The notes beneath the pieces are model-generated. The model did not search any database, was not told the DNA's origin, and saw nothing but the letters and a program-made list of their open reading frames with translations. This document shows positions 44,611-56,000 of a stretch of DNA of 64,000 nt, in pieces. The stretch is from assembly GCF_017562075.2 (NCBI RefSeq), contig NC_054085.1, forward strand, positions 11,316,259 to 11,380,258, in the 5' to 3' direction. Origin of the DNA: Anopheles merus (Eukaryota; Arthropoda; Insecta; Diptera; Culicidae). Every line of letters begins with the position of its first letter. The first letter of the stretch is position 1. A program made the position numbers and the translations under genes.

Positions 44611-44891
44611 TTATTGAATACCCCTGACATTATTTAGATGTTGCCATGTAACCGGGAAAAATTAACTACCAATCAAAATGACACACACAAAAAGTTATTT
44701 GTTATAACGGCCAAAACAGTCAAGCCAGTTATACCAGTTTTAAATCTTTGACAACGCGCACTTAATTACACGCCGCACACTGTACTTACACTGTTTGCAA
44801 TGCACAAACGTCAAACATGTTTTCCAATCCGCCACCAAAACAGTAAACAACTCAGGTGCAGTTGGAAAATTTTAGTTTTACCACCGTAAAA
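44611..44891 (+). promoter_or_regulatory. Upstream region of the zinc-finger gene
   Basis: About 280 bp of non-coding DNA between the retrotransposon fragment and the ATG at 44892. It must contain the promoter or leader unless an upstream exon exists. No TATA box or named site is clear. Confidence 0.3.
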
Positions 44892-46609
44892 ATGAAATTT
44901 TCATGTGCAATTTGTGCGGAAGTGTACAATTTAACGCACTTTAAGAAGCTGCTAGATGTGGCGGAAATATTTTCCCAGCTCACATCGCTGGAGGTATGTT
45001 TGGAAGGCGGCGAGAGGGCATGTAGCAAAGCCGTGTGTGCATTCTTCCGTCGCTTCATGTCTCATACTCACACACTTCTGTTTCCTTCTCCGCAGGTGTC
45101 CTCGTTAAACGAGGTAGAGCAGTTGAGAGTTTGTGAAATTTGTCACCAGAAATTGATCGATTTTCATAGCTTCCGTTCGCTGTGCGTTGCTGCCCACACC
45201 AAACTCTCGCAGGTACGGATTGACCGGAGTGTTTATGCCATTTTTTTTTGTAGGACATTACGGTTTCACATTCATTGTCTCTTTTTACAAACCCACATGG
45301 CAGGACCATGAAGAGCTATCCAAACTATGCATCGTGAAGCTCGATGAGGCGGAATTTCCAACCGACTGCCCAGGGGAAGATGGTACTGACGTATTGGCGG
45401 ATAATGACGCCTCCTTCGAGGAACCATCGCTCGTAATTGAACCCATTACCAGCGTCGTTGTGAAGGAGGAACCAGATGCACACGAATACGACGAGGAACG
45501 GCCCCAGGACACAGCGAGCGAGGAAGAATTCGTCCCACCGGAGCCGAAAAGAAGGGGAAGAAAAAAGTTGGTCACCAAAGAGAAGAGTGCTCCGGTAACA
45601 CGCCGGGTCGAGCTGGCGTGCCATTTGTGCGACGATAAGTTCCGCACCCAGAACCGGCTCGACGGGCATCTACGGATGCACCAGGGACTCAAACCGGCAC
45701 TGTGCAAAGAGTGCGGCAAAGAGTTTGCCGGCTGGCGGAGCTTGCGGCGCCACATGAAGGAGAAGCACCTGAAGCTGGACATTGGATACTTTCCGTGCGA
45801 TTACGAGGGCTGCACCTACTCGTACACCACCCGGAAGGTGCTGCTGCAGCATAAGAAGAAGCACGAACCGGGCTGGGTGAAACCGGTGCCGAAGAAGTGT
45901 GTCTGCGAAACGTGCGGCAAAACGTTTTCCTCCAATGGTTCGCTGAAGGTAAGGAAGGGATTATTTTCACTGGCTTGATTTAAAATTTGTCTCATATTTC
46001 ATGCTCATGCGCTACAGAAACATACACTCATCCACACGGGAGAGCTACAGTTCCGGTGCGAAATCTGCGACAAGCGGTACTGCACCGCGTACAAGCTGAA
46101 GGTGCACGTGATGCGCCACCAGGGCATCAAGAACTACGAGTGTACCTACTGCGGGCAGAAGAAAACCACCCCGGACGAGCTGAAGCGGCACATGAACTTC
46201 CACACCAAGGAGAAGGTGCTGAACTGTGACCTGTGCGGGCAGGTGTTTCTCTCGTCTGGTAAGATACAAGAATTCACAGTCCAGCAAAAAGGCAGTTTTT
46301 AAATAATAAAAATGCAATTTTTCCTCCCTTTCCGCAGGCAATTATTCGCGACACCTGAAGATTGTGCACTGCGGGATAAAGAACTTTAAGTGCCCACACT
46401 GTGAGCGTAGCTTCGGGAAGGCGGAAACGCTCAAAAACCACATCATGACGCACACGGGCGAAAAGCCGTACGAGTGTGCGATCTGCTCGAAGCGCTTCAT
46501 CCAGCAGTGCGCACTGAAAACGCACCTCAAAACGCACGACAAGCGAAAGAAAGAGCCAAAGCAGAGTAGTAGTAGTAGTAGTAGTAGTAGCGCAGCGGAG
46601 GTGCAGTAG
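44892..46609 (+). CDS. ZAD-type C2H2 zinc-finger protein (nine fingers)
   Basis: Five exons: 44892-44993, 45096-45212, 45304-45948, 46018-46258 and 46338-46609. All borders are GT-AG and the phases agree, giving 458 codons. The N-terminus has a zinc-finger-associated domain: CAIC at residues 5-8 and CEIC from exon 2, with the pairs split between exons 1 and 2. An acidic linker (about 75-155) follows, with VVVKEEP, a SUMO-consensus-like site, and the basic patch PKRRGRKK. Nine C2H2 fingers run from about residue 165 to 440, some joined by TGEKPY-like linkers. The introns after exons 3 and 4 cut fingers four and seven. The C-terminus is a run of nine serines from AGT repeats. ZAD proteins are insect-expanded, dimerising, nuclear DNA-binding factors. 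The orthologue and target sites are unknown. Confidence 0.92.
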
Positions 46610-47119
46610 GCCGCGAGAAGCGCGCCAACAGTTAAGTTAATTTAAGTTACGTTAACATTTAAGGCAGGCAGAACTGGAAGTATTTCACGTAATGTTAGCA
46701 CAGAACAGAACTAGGGGTAGGTGGTTTTACGCTTTTTCGTGTGACACTTTATTAACCACAGAAACAATTTAATACATTGATAAATGCATCTTTGTGTGTG
46801 TGTTTTGTCTTGTACGCATGCAGGAAGAAATCTTGGGACGGTGAAGACTTTCCAGTAATCTAGCGTCTACTCGTAACAGTTTCGGGAGGTTTTTTTTCTC
46901 CACCCCGATCTTACATAAACACGCACACATACGATTTACAGGATGACTACATGGAAAACGGCTCGATTCAACAAACATTTCACGCTACGAAACTAACACC
47001 GAAAACTGAGCGAACTTTTGTTGCGGTTTGATTCGCAAGCATGTTGCGTTAAACTTCTTGTACATGTATATGCAAAAAAACAAAAAAACAGAGAGCTCTT
47101 GAGATTGTCGTTCCTCTTC
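46610..47119. other. Convergent 3' region between the zinc-finger gene and cos
   Basis: 510 bp separating the two stop codons. TTTATT at about 46748-46753 reads AATAAA on the minus strand and could terminate cos, 370 bp beyond its stop. I see no AATAAA for the plus-strand gene here. Confidence 0.5.
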
Positions 47120-50100
47120 CTACTTGCTACCCCCATCGCTCTGGATGATGATTTTGTTCTTCTCGCGCGTCACCTTCGTCAGCGAGGGCCGGGAGGCGCC
47201 CTGCAGCTGCTTGAGATTCTGCTGCGGTATGTCGGACTGGAAGATTTTGCGCTTATCGCTGCCATGGTAACGCGACAGCACCTGCAGCTTCGAGAACAGC
47301 TTGCTCTTGGGCCGGTGTTCCTTCTCGCCGAGCGCTGCGAGCGGCGGTTGCTGTACCTGCTGCACGACACCACCACCCCGATGAGCGAGCGCTGCCGTGT
47401 TGGAGCTGTGTGCCGCTGCTGCCAGTGCCCCCGGTTTGTAGTGGGCCAACTGTTTCGAGCTGTGGCCGGCAGCGAGCAGCGATGGCTCGGCGCTGGTCGT
47501 TGTTTCACCATCGTCCGATTCGTACTGCACGCGATGATGGTAGCGGGCCGCCCCGGACCCCAGCACAAACTCCGCATGGTACGGCGGCGGGTGCTGCTGC
47601 AGCGCATTGTCCGGTATAGTGCTCGTGATCGAGGCGGACGTGTCCGCCGCAAAGTGGCGCAGCATAAGATTGAGCTTCGTCTCGTGCTGCTTCTGCAGCG
47701 CCACAATGGACCGCTCCTTCTCGAGCCGCGTCTGCCGGATCGTGTTGGTCAGTATCTTCTCCTGCCACTCCCACGCGTCCCGTTCGCGCTCCAGCGCAAT
47801 GAACTGCAGCTCCAGCTTGCGGCTCGCCTCCTTCAGATCCACCACCTTCTGGAAGTACTTGTACAGCAGCGTGCGCATCTCGTCCAGCGACAGCTTGTTC
47901 AGCCGCGCCATCAGCATCTGCTCGCCCTTCTCCCGCTGCAGGCTCTCGTCCGTATCGATGCTCTTCCGCCCGCAGATCAGCTCGTTCTTCATCTCGATCG
48001 CCGCATCGATCGCCTCGATCGCTTCGTCGCACTCGACCAGCTTGCGCTCCTCGTCGAACGACGGCATCTTGTCCTCGCGCAGCTTCCGATCGAGCTGGCA
48101 CCGCTGCTCCACCAGATGGTCCCGCGTCCGGCGCAGATTGCGTATCTCGCACCGCAGCGACTCCTTCTCGGCGCTCTTCTTGTTCACGTACTTTTTCAAA
48201 CTGCTCGACTTTTCCTTCAGCACGTGCTCGATGTGCGAGATGCGCTCGTTCATGTTGCGTATTTTGCTCCTGCTTTCCGTCAGCTCCTGCAGTGGCCCCG
48301 CGCTGCCGCCCTGCCGCACCGCCTTCGCTTCCCGCTGCGCCACCTCCAGCTCCTTCTCGAGCGACTCCTTCCGGTCGAGCTCCTTCTTCAGCAGGCGCTG
48401 CAGCACGTCCAGCTGCTTCTGCGAGTCCTTGATCGATTGCTGCAGCTTCTTCTTCTTGTGGCCCGACTCGCCCGCAATGAACCCGATCGACTCGAGGTCC
48501 TTCAGCCGCTGCTCGAGCTGTGATGTTTGGCTTTTCAGCCGATTGATGTCCTCCTTGTTCGCCCCGTGCACGACCGCCTTGCGCAGCTGCTTCTTCGCCT
48601 TCTCGTACTCCGCCTCGAGCTTGTGCTTTTTCTTGCTGAACCGCGACTTGGCGACCGAGCGCGTCTCGCTGTTCTCGATCAGATCGGCGATGTACTTCTG
48701 CTTCAGCGCGATCGTGCGCCGGATCTCCTCGATCTGCGCGTGCAGCGACTCGATCCCCGTCTGGCAGATGCGCAGATTGCTGCCGAGCGTGTCGAGCCGC
48801 TTGTCCAGCGCGGTCGGCGCAGCCGGGAGGGTGCTTTCGCCTTTCAGCGGCAACATCAGCGTCAGCTCGGTGCTGCTGGTAACCGTTTCGCTGTCGAAGA
48901 TCGATTTCCTTCGCGCCGGGTTGTGGAACTTGCTCTCCTCGGTGCGGGTGGGCACCGTTTGCAGCTTCTGCTCCTGCCCATCCTCCAGCGCACCACCACT
49001 ACCACCGCCACCACCGCCCATCGCGGGTCCCGTGGGGTGTGTTTTGAAAAATTCCTCATACTTCTCCATGATCAGCGTGTTCGTTTTCTCCTGGAACGTT
49101 TTCATGTAGCTCTGGATGCGATCGCTCACGTCCGTCAGATGCGTGCAGATGTCGGAATCGCTCTCGTTGTCGGAAGGAAACGCTTCCTTCCCGCTCCCGT
49201 GCACCGTCGTCGTGCCGTCTTCCACCTCATCGATCTCCTCGATTGGGCCGAGACAGGCGCGCGCTGGGTGGGGCGTCCCCGTCGGAATGCTGACCTCGGT
49301 CGAGCTGAAACAATCGTCACACTCTGCCTTCAGGTACAGCCACTCCTCGATCTGGCTGCGCTCCGTTTGGTTTAGCTCGCCCGTACTGAACAACTTCGTG
49401 AACAGACATTCGGCGTTTTTCAGCAGCTTCGCCCACTGCTGGGACGCAAAGTACAGCCCGTCGAGGTTGGTGTTCGGACCGGCGAGCGGATCGTGCTCGG
49501 GCTGGTCCACAATCGGCACGTTGTTGTCGGAGAACGTGTTCATCACCACGTGGTTGACGATCTCTTCCGCCCGTTCACCGAACTCGAGATCGCGCGCCGT
49601 ACCCTCCGTTTCGAGCGTCGAGGCAGCCACACACAGCAGCAGCAAGGTTTGTGCCCGGCCCCCGAACGAATCCTTCAGGAAGGCGGTCAGTACGGACTCG
49701 TTGTACTGGTTGCTTCGCCGCACGACGATATCCTCCAGCTTGTGCAGCCCGTTGTCGAGCGGGCGGAGGTCGGGCCCTTCCCGCTCAGAACCGCGCAAAT
49801 CGCAAAAGCTTATCGTAGATTGGCGGTGCTGATTGAGCCCCCCGACCGATGTCCACTGCTGCTCCAGCACCAGACTAAGAATACTGTGATTTTCCCCATT
49901 CCGTCGGTGAAGGCCCAACCCGAGCAGGGCGTACGTGTCCTCCACCGAGAAGCACTGCACCATGGCCGCATTTTCCAGCACGTCGATCACGTCACCGCCG
50001 GCCGTAATTTCGCTCCACGCAATACTGATCGAAAACATGCGCTCCGGGTGCGCATTCAGGCGGCAGAACAGGTCCCTCACAAAACACAGCACAATGCCAC

Positions 50101-50452
50101 ACTCTTCCTCCGGCGGTGGTGATGACGGTGAGCCGCCGGTCGTGGCACCGTACAGGGTGAAAGTTTTGCCCGTGCCCTTCGCTCCGTACGTGACGATCGA
50201 AAAGTCGTACCCCTCCAGCACGGACTCCATCAGCCCGGCGACGGACTCGAAGTACAGCTCCTGATTCCGGACGGGCGGTGTGCGTGAGACGTGCGAAAAG
50301 CGAAACGTTCGTCCGCCGGCACTGGTGAGGTGTGTTTCTGGGTCACTTTCATCTCGCTGCGGGTTATTATCATCCTTGCTGGTGCATGGTTTGTTGCTGT
50401 CCTTCGACGGATCGGACCACAGGCGCACCACAACCTTTAGCGGTATGTTCAT
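47120..50452 (-). CDS. cos: Costal-2 (Kif7/Kif27-type kinesin-like Hedgehog scaffold)
   Basis: Intronless frame of 1,110 codons, ATG at 50452; Drosophila Cos2 is about 1,200 residues. The N-terminal kinesin motor-like domain (about 1-310) has a P-loop, GAKGTGKT (90-97), a weak switch I (NGENHSIL, 185-192), a switch-II-like FCDLRGSE (216-223) and LKDSFGGRAQT (259-269). The middle has a Gly-rich tract, and a long coiled coil spans about 560-960. Phrases shared with fly Cos2 from memory include IEEWL.LK, KKHKLEAE, ECDEAIEAIDAAIE, REKGEQMLMARLN, MRTLLYKYF and, near the C-terminus, TKVT.EKNKIIIQ. Cos2 scaffolds Smoothened, Fused and Ci in the cytoplasm and on microtubules, restraining Ci. It converges on the zinc-finger gene and diverges from Dscam. 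Confidence 0.93.
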   Translation of the reverse strand: MNIPLKVVVRLWSDPSKDSNKPCTSKDDNNPQRDESDPETHLTSAGGRTFRFSHVSRTPPVRNQELYFESVAGLMESVLEGYDFSIVTYGAKGTGKTFTLYGATTGGSPSSPPPEEECGIVLCFVRDLFCRLNAHPERMFSISIAWSEITAGGDVIDVLENAAMVQCFSVEDTYALLGLGLHRRNGENHSILSLVLEQQWTSVGGLNQHRQSTISFCDLRGSEREGPDLRPLDNGLHKLEDIVVRRSNQYNESVLTAFLKDSFGGRAQTLLLLCVAASTLETEGTARDLEFGERAEEIVNHVVMNTFSDNNVPIVDQPEHDPLAGPNTNLDGLYFASQQWAKLLKNAECLFTKLFSTGELNQTERSQIEEWLYLKAECDDCFSSTEVSIPTGTPHPARACLGPIEEIDEVEDGTTTVHGSGKEAFPSDNESDSDICTHLTDVSDRIQSYMKTFQEKTNTLIMEKYEEFFKTHPTGPAMGGGGGGSGGALEDGQEQKLQTVPTRTEESKFHNPARRKSIFDSETVTSSTELTLMLPLKGESTLPAAPTALDKRLDTLGSNLRICQTGIESLHAQIEEIRRTIALKQKYIADLIENSETRSVAKSRFSKKKHKLEAEYEKAKKQLRKAVVHGANKEDINRLKSQTSQLEQRLKDLESIGFIAGESGHKKKKLQQSIKDSQKQLDVLQRLLKKELDRKESLEKELEVAQREAKAVRQGGSAGPLQELTESRSKIRNMNERISHIEHVLKEKSSSLKKYVNKKSAEKESLRCEIRNLRRTRDHLVEQRCQLDRKLREDKMPSFDEERKLVECDEAIEAIDAAIEMKNELICGRKSIDTDESLQREKGEQMLMARLNKLSLDEMRTLLYKYFQKVVDLKEASRKLELQFIALERERDAWEWQEKILTNTIRQTRLEKERSIVALQKQHETKLNLMLRHFAADTSASITSTIPDNALQQHPPPYHAEFVLGSGAARYHHRVQYESDDGETTTSAEPSLLAAGHSSKQLAHYKPGALAAAAHSSNTAALAHRGGGVVQQVQQPPLAALGEKEHRPKSKLFSKLQVLSRYHGSDKRKIFQSDIPQQNLKQLQGASRPSLTKVTREKNKIIIQSDGGSK

Positions 50453-52913
50453 GGTTTATTGCTAAAAGCAAAGGGGGATGTTAGTGATGATGTGCAGAAA
50501 TAGAGAAACGGCGCAGAATGTGTGTTTCATCCTACCTTTTATTATGGCATCGAGGAACCGATTTGTGCGCGTTGCGAGAATGGCTGCAAGGAGATGTTTA
50601 TTTTTCTTCGCCTTTAGTTTTCAAACGCAAAGGAGCCCGTTTGACAAGGTACAGACAGAAAAAAACGTCCCCCAGCAAAAGGATTTGACAGCAGAGTGAC
50701 CAGAAAAACCGCGTAGGGCATGAGATTAACCTTGTCACAGGCAACCAAAAAAAAACCGCATATTCCAGGCAACCGGGCTACTCGGGCAGATGCTATGGAG
50801 GCTTAAAACATTTGAGTGCGCAATCCAATATCGATGCAATACTGTTTTAAAAATTGAATAAACTAATTTAGTTTCTATAACTGTGCATAAATTGGCTCTA
50901 CTCACTACCGTTTTTATGATAGAGCTTTTCAAAGTGGACAGGGTTTTTTTTTAATAGAGGACGCAAAAATATTTCTTAGTACTTTACAAAATTTTCACAG
51001 AAAAATGGCACTAATAGTTTTGAGGACTGTATATTACACGTCTAGCATACATTTTCCAGATTTTTCCTATGAGAAATTAAAAACATGAATACGTCGATTT
51101 AACTGTATTCCTACCGATTTTTGATATGACTACCGAATCACAGTCGTTTAGTGGGTTTGTGACACTTGTGTCACCTTGAAATATATTAAGAATGCATATG
51201 GAATGGTCATTTGAAACATTCGTTTTGCAATTCACTCCCCCCCCCCCCCCCCACCTGGCACAAAACTTTTATTGCGCTGAGTTTCAAATTTTAAAATCTA
51301 CTGAAAACTTTAGATAAAATATTAGCACCGACAAACCGACGTGACACTTCGAACAAAATGAGCTTCAAAAGTTGTCTCCTTATTTCAAAACACTAGCGCC
51401 ATCTCTATAATGATTCGCTTACTACACTGACACAGAGAAGAAACTGCAAAACCCCCTTTTTGTTTTTCTTCGCAAATTCCAATGCGTATTGTTTTATGTA
51501 CTTCTCACATCTTTTGCATTGATTTAGAAAATTATAAAATGTTTTTCCTGGGTGTTTTTTCCAATAATTCTTACAAGATCTTGCCTCACGCTTCCTTCGT
51601 AATTTGTATTTAGAAAAATTGTTTACATCGAAGCAGCAGTGAACAGAGCTTACTTTGACAGAAGTGTTCGCCTCACTGGTAAATGACAGTACTTTCCTGT
51701 GGGACACTTTTGTAACACCAGTGTCACGTCGGTTTGTCGGTGATATTAGTGCTGCTACTAAATTCCGCCAAACTAATCTGGTCATACTGTCTGACAATAA
51801 AAACTTGGCCCGGCAAGGACGAAGATGGTTAGAACAATTTATGCCAAAAAGTGGTAAAAATTGCACTTAAATCATTCAGTCCCTGTATAAATAACTTTTC
51901 TAATTTCTCGTGTTAATGCACAACCAAAACAAACCCTCAAAAACTCATCTCCAACATGGCGCCCGATGCCTTCAATGGCGCAACCCGCCTCAGCCGTCAC
52001 CTGTCAAAGCGCTTTTTGCGTTTGTGTTTTTTTCTTCTCCCGTTCATCGGACCCCGGCTGCACAGCAGAAGAGCAGACACAAAACATAGCATTTGGTGTT
52101 TGGTGGGTGAGGAAGTCGTGCCCTGAAAGTGGTCCGCTGAAAAAGATCCGTGTGTGAAGAAAAATCGAATTTTCACTGTGAATACTCGTGCAAATCAACA
52201 TCCCTGCCGTACAGCACCTGGGTAAGGAGCGGAAGTTACACAATTTAGTCCGTGCGGAAAAGCGTCCCATCGTCTCCGTCGCCCCGGACGTGTATCCTTT
52301 TTTCCAGTAGCAGCAGCAGCAGCACACACATACACACGGGTGGTGCTGCTTCCTGTTTTCCCATTGCATTGGCGTGAATGGTTGTGAAAATTCTTTGCCT
52401 TTTACCATCCCTGCTGGAGAGTGTTGTGAAATTCTTGGCCCTTCCTTTGTAGGGAAAATTGCATCCGCTGCCCGCACTACTGTTCATGTCCTGCATGTCC
52501 TGGTGGGAGCGGTACCAAAAACCCCCCCACCTCCCCGCACAACCCAGCCCCGACTAATCGATTTTATTTTCCATGCGTCAACTTTCTTTCACGCTCCCTC
52601 CCGGTCGGTGTTTCTGGCGTCAGGCGCGTGTATCCTTTCGTGTTCGCGGGAGGAGTGAGCGAAAGCAGCCCCGTCGTCGTTTTCCCCTCGCTCTCAAGGT
52701 GCTGGAGCTCCCGGTGGTGCTCCAGACACAGGATTCAATCCACCGCCACCACCACCGAGTGTGTGCGACGGCATATTAAAAGCGAAAAATCTTAGTGTAA
52801 GCGTGTGTCTGTGTGCGAGCGCAAAAAAGGACTCTCCGTTGGGCGTAATCGCACGGCCAACTGCAGCCGGAAGCATACAAAAAAGGAGCAAAAAACAACA
52901 ACTTCCCCCAAAG
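50453..52913. promoter_or_regulatory. Intergenic region between divergent cos and Dscam, including the Dscam leader
   Basis: 2.5 kb separating the two start codons. It includes a poly-C tract (about 51237-51251), a 417-bp MITE (51326-51742) and, toward the right, a GC-richer stretch (about 52000-52913) likely to be the Dscam promoter and 5' UTR. No specific promoter element can be named with confidence. Confidence 0.4.
51326..51742. mobile_element. MITE with perfect 23-bp inverted ends
   Basis: The left end (51326-51348) starts CACCGACAAACCGACGTGAC. The exact reverse complement of all 23 bases lies at 51720-51742. A 7-bp direct repeat, ATATTAG, flanks it at 51319-51325 and 51743-51749. There is no transposase. 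A 7-bp duplication does not fit the usual Tc1 (2), PIF (3) or hAT/P (8) sizes, so the superfamily is open. Confidence 0.85.
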
Positions 52914-53001
52914 ATGGTGATGCTGGTTCGCGAGACATCGCGTACCGTGGCAATCGCGACCGCGTTGCTCTGCCTATTAAGTGGCTTCAATTGTCTCAAT
53001 G
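52914..53001 (+). CDS. Dscam: Dscam first coding exon (signal peptide)
   Basis: ATG at 52914; an in-frame Met also occurs at codon 3. A short basic start is followed by the hydrophobic run VAIATALLCLLSGFNC, a classic secretory signal. Donor G|GTGAGT, phase 1. The upstream AAAG context gives a fair initiation site. Confidence 0.9.
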
Positions 53002-56000
53002 GTGAGTAGATGTGGCCGATGGTGTTGCTTGTTACAGTGGTTACCTTTTTTGATTGGATTGGTGACCCGGTCTCGACATCAAAAAAAAAAAGGAAAAGAA
53101 TTGCCAATAGCCGCTTCTTGGCCTGCTAGATTGGGATTTCTTTATTAGCAAGAAGAGGCTTGTGTGTGCGTGTGTGGGAAAGTCGTTCTATTTTTTCTTA
53201 AATAGAAAATTACCCACGCTTGAGGGGAAAGAGCGGGGCCTTTTCTAATTGTTTTTCTCTCATTCAACAACAGGAGTGGCCGGCGCAGGCAAGGTGGACG
53301 ACTCGAAGGGTCCGGTCTTCCTGAAGGAACCAACGAACCGTATTGATTTTTCCAACTCGACCGGTGCGGTCGTGGAGTGCAGCGCAACCGGTAACCCGCC
53401 CCCGGAAATGATCTGGATCCGCAGCGACGGTACGGCGGTCGGCGATGTGCCCGGACTGCGGCAGATCCTGCCGAACGGCAATCTGGTGTTTCCGCCGTTC
53501 CGCGCCGAGGACTACCGGCAGGAGGTGCACGCCCAGGTGTACGCCTGCATGGCCAAGAACCAGTTCGGGTCGGTGATTTCGCGCGACGTCAACGTACGGG
53601 CCGGTAAGTGTGCTGTGGCGGTGTGGTGTCTTCTCTTTCTCTTCTTTGCTTGTAGGTTGTGGAAATGTGGGCACAGCTCCGTACGAAAAGAAAAAAAAAC
53701 ATCTGCCCGGGGTTTGTGGTGCAGGCCGAACATGGAGCTCAAAGCGCAAAGAAGGATTATGTGAGCGTGTGTGTGTTTTAGTGAGAGAAAATACGAAAAA
53801 AAGGATAATCTAGATCCTTTTTTCGTCCTCTTTGTGTGAGTGCTCTTCGTTCAGTGTGGAAGCTGCCGAAATTGAGGATGCCCGTGAAATGAAGGAATGG
53901 TAAAAATGCCATGTGTTTCTCCAACAACAACAAAAAAAGTCGTGCATTCTTACAGTGTGAGGAAAATTACATGCTTCGAAGAGCATTTATGTGAATCGTC
54001 TCTGTATGTGTGGTGTGTGAAGCGTAACCGACCGACGAAAGGTCGAAGCAAAGAAGGCGGGTGCCATTAAGAATGGAAATGGAAGACGAAAAGAATTCCC
54101 TTTCGTTAGTGGTGGTGTTGGAAAGAAATGGGCGAAACGAGCTAAAAAGAATGTGAAAGAAGTGAAAAAAGGTGAAAAGTACCCTAATGGTGGTTGCTAT
54201 GGTGAAAGAAGAGGGCCCTTGCCCAAACGTGCGATGAGAAGTGCATGGCAAGTGCGACCGATTGCCGATCGAAAAGTGTTTGTTGGCGAGTGTGTGAAGA
54301 AAAGATGAAAGGGAAAGAGGGCAATGTTAAGTGGGAGTGAGAAAAAAAAGTTCAATTGCATCTCGGTGTGTACCATAAAGTGCATTTTTGAATTAAAAAA
54401 GAAAATGAAAATGTATGTGCAAAAAAGAAAAGAGAAGTAAAGCGAATATGTGTGTGTGTGTGTGAAGTTGGTGGAGCAAATATGATTCCCTGAAAGAGGA
54501 ATACCGTGTCAAGGATGATGCGTCATGATGTCCTCGTGCGTACGTGATGATAAGGATAACAAGCGGATTAATAAGCCAGCGCATCTCTGTTCCCGGCCGG
54601 CGGTCAACGTTCCGGGCAAGCTGCTAGAAAACCCCACCACACCACACCACACCACCCCACCCCGGGCAGAAAGGCAAATCATCAGATGATTTCGTACTGG
54701 AGGAGGAGCAGGGTGCCACGTTTTCCATGTTTATTGTCCCCCCCATTTTTAGGCTTTAAAACTTTTGCAGCTCAAGAAGGTTTCCACCAAGAAGTTGGGT
54801 GTTTGTTCAGGCGCCTTTGCTTTTCCCTTTCTCTCTACTTCACGTGATCTTAATCGTTCGGTTTGTTGTTGTTGTTTGCGGTTCGAAAAAAAAACAGTCG
54901 TTTCGCAGTACTACGAGGTGGATGTCAACAAGGAGCACGTCATACTGGGCAATTCGGCCATCTTCAAGTGTCTGATACCGTCGTTTGTGGCCGATTTTGT
55001 CGACGTCGTTTCGTGGACCAGCGGCGACGATGAGGAGGAAACGCATGTCTACTCGGCCGATGCTTACGGTTAGGATTGAGCAGTGTTCTGCTGAGCTAAG
55101 GATAAGGATGAGCCCTCCCGGAAACTCCTTCATCGTTTCATTTCCTTCTGTTCTTTTGGCCATTTTCGATGAATTTTTGAATGATTGGTGTCCTGAATAG
55201 TTGCCCCGTGACACTTTTTTGGCATTTCCTTCTCGACATATCGTTACAACATTCTTTAAAAATAGTTTAATTTCGTTATGGACGACGAATTCAGTCCATC
55301 AAGAACGCTAGACGGACTAGGAAACTGTGTAATCGTTTCGCCAATCGCTAATTCTACTGCAATGTCCATCTTTTATTGGCCGTCCTCCGCCTGTCGGGCG
55401 CTTATCAGTGATCGCACAGTACTACGATGTGGACGTCAACAAGGAGTACGCGATCCGGGGCAATGCCGTCCTGATGAAGTGCCAGATACCGTCGTATGTG
55501 GCCGATTTCGTCAAGATCGTCTCGTGGCACACGGACACCAACGATAGCTTCTATGCCAACTCCACCGACGAGGGTTTGTGCTCCAGCCCGAAAGCTCCAA
55601 TTCTGAGACGACCTCCTTTTCCCGTTTTTTTCCCATTGAACACGTGCGATCCTAAAATTATCGAGTAATTCGTTTTTTACTTTAGAGCCTTTATGAGTTT
55701 CGTATGATGGTTTGAGGAGTGCCTAGGGTGTTTGGTAAATGTTTTTGGTCCTTCCCACCCTTCTCCAGTGGTCCAGCAGTACTACGACTCGGAGGTGAAC
55801 AATGCGTACGTGATTCGCGGCAATTCGGCCATACTGAAATGCTCGATACCGTCGTTTGTGGCGGACTTTGTTGCGGTCGTGTCGTGGAACGATGATGCCG
55901 GCAATGTCTATCAACAGCTCGACAACCGCACTGTCCAGTCAGCCGAGCTGGAAGTTGGTTCGTGTCTGAGAGCTTTCCTTGGGGGGAAATTTCGTCCAAA

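Noticed and set aside
47018..49832. Long plus-strand open frames opposite cos
   Set aside because: Low-complexity shadow translations of the well-supported minus-strand Costal-2 frame.
51405..51866. 153-codon minus-strand frame
   Set aside because: It lies largely within the 417-bp MITE and has no recognisable domain.
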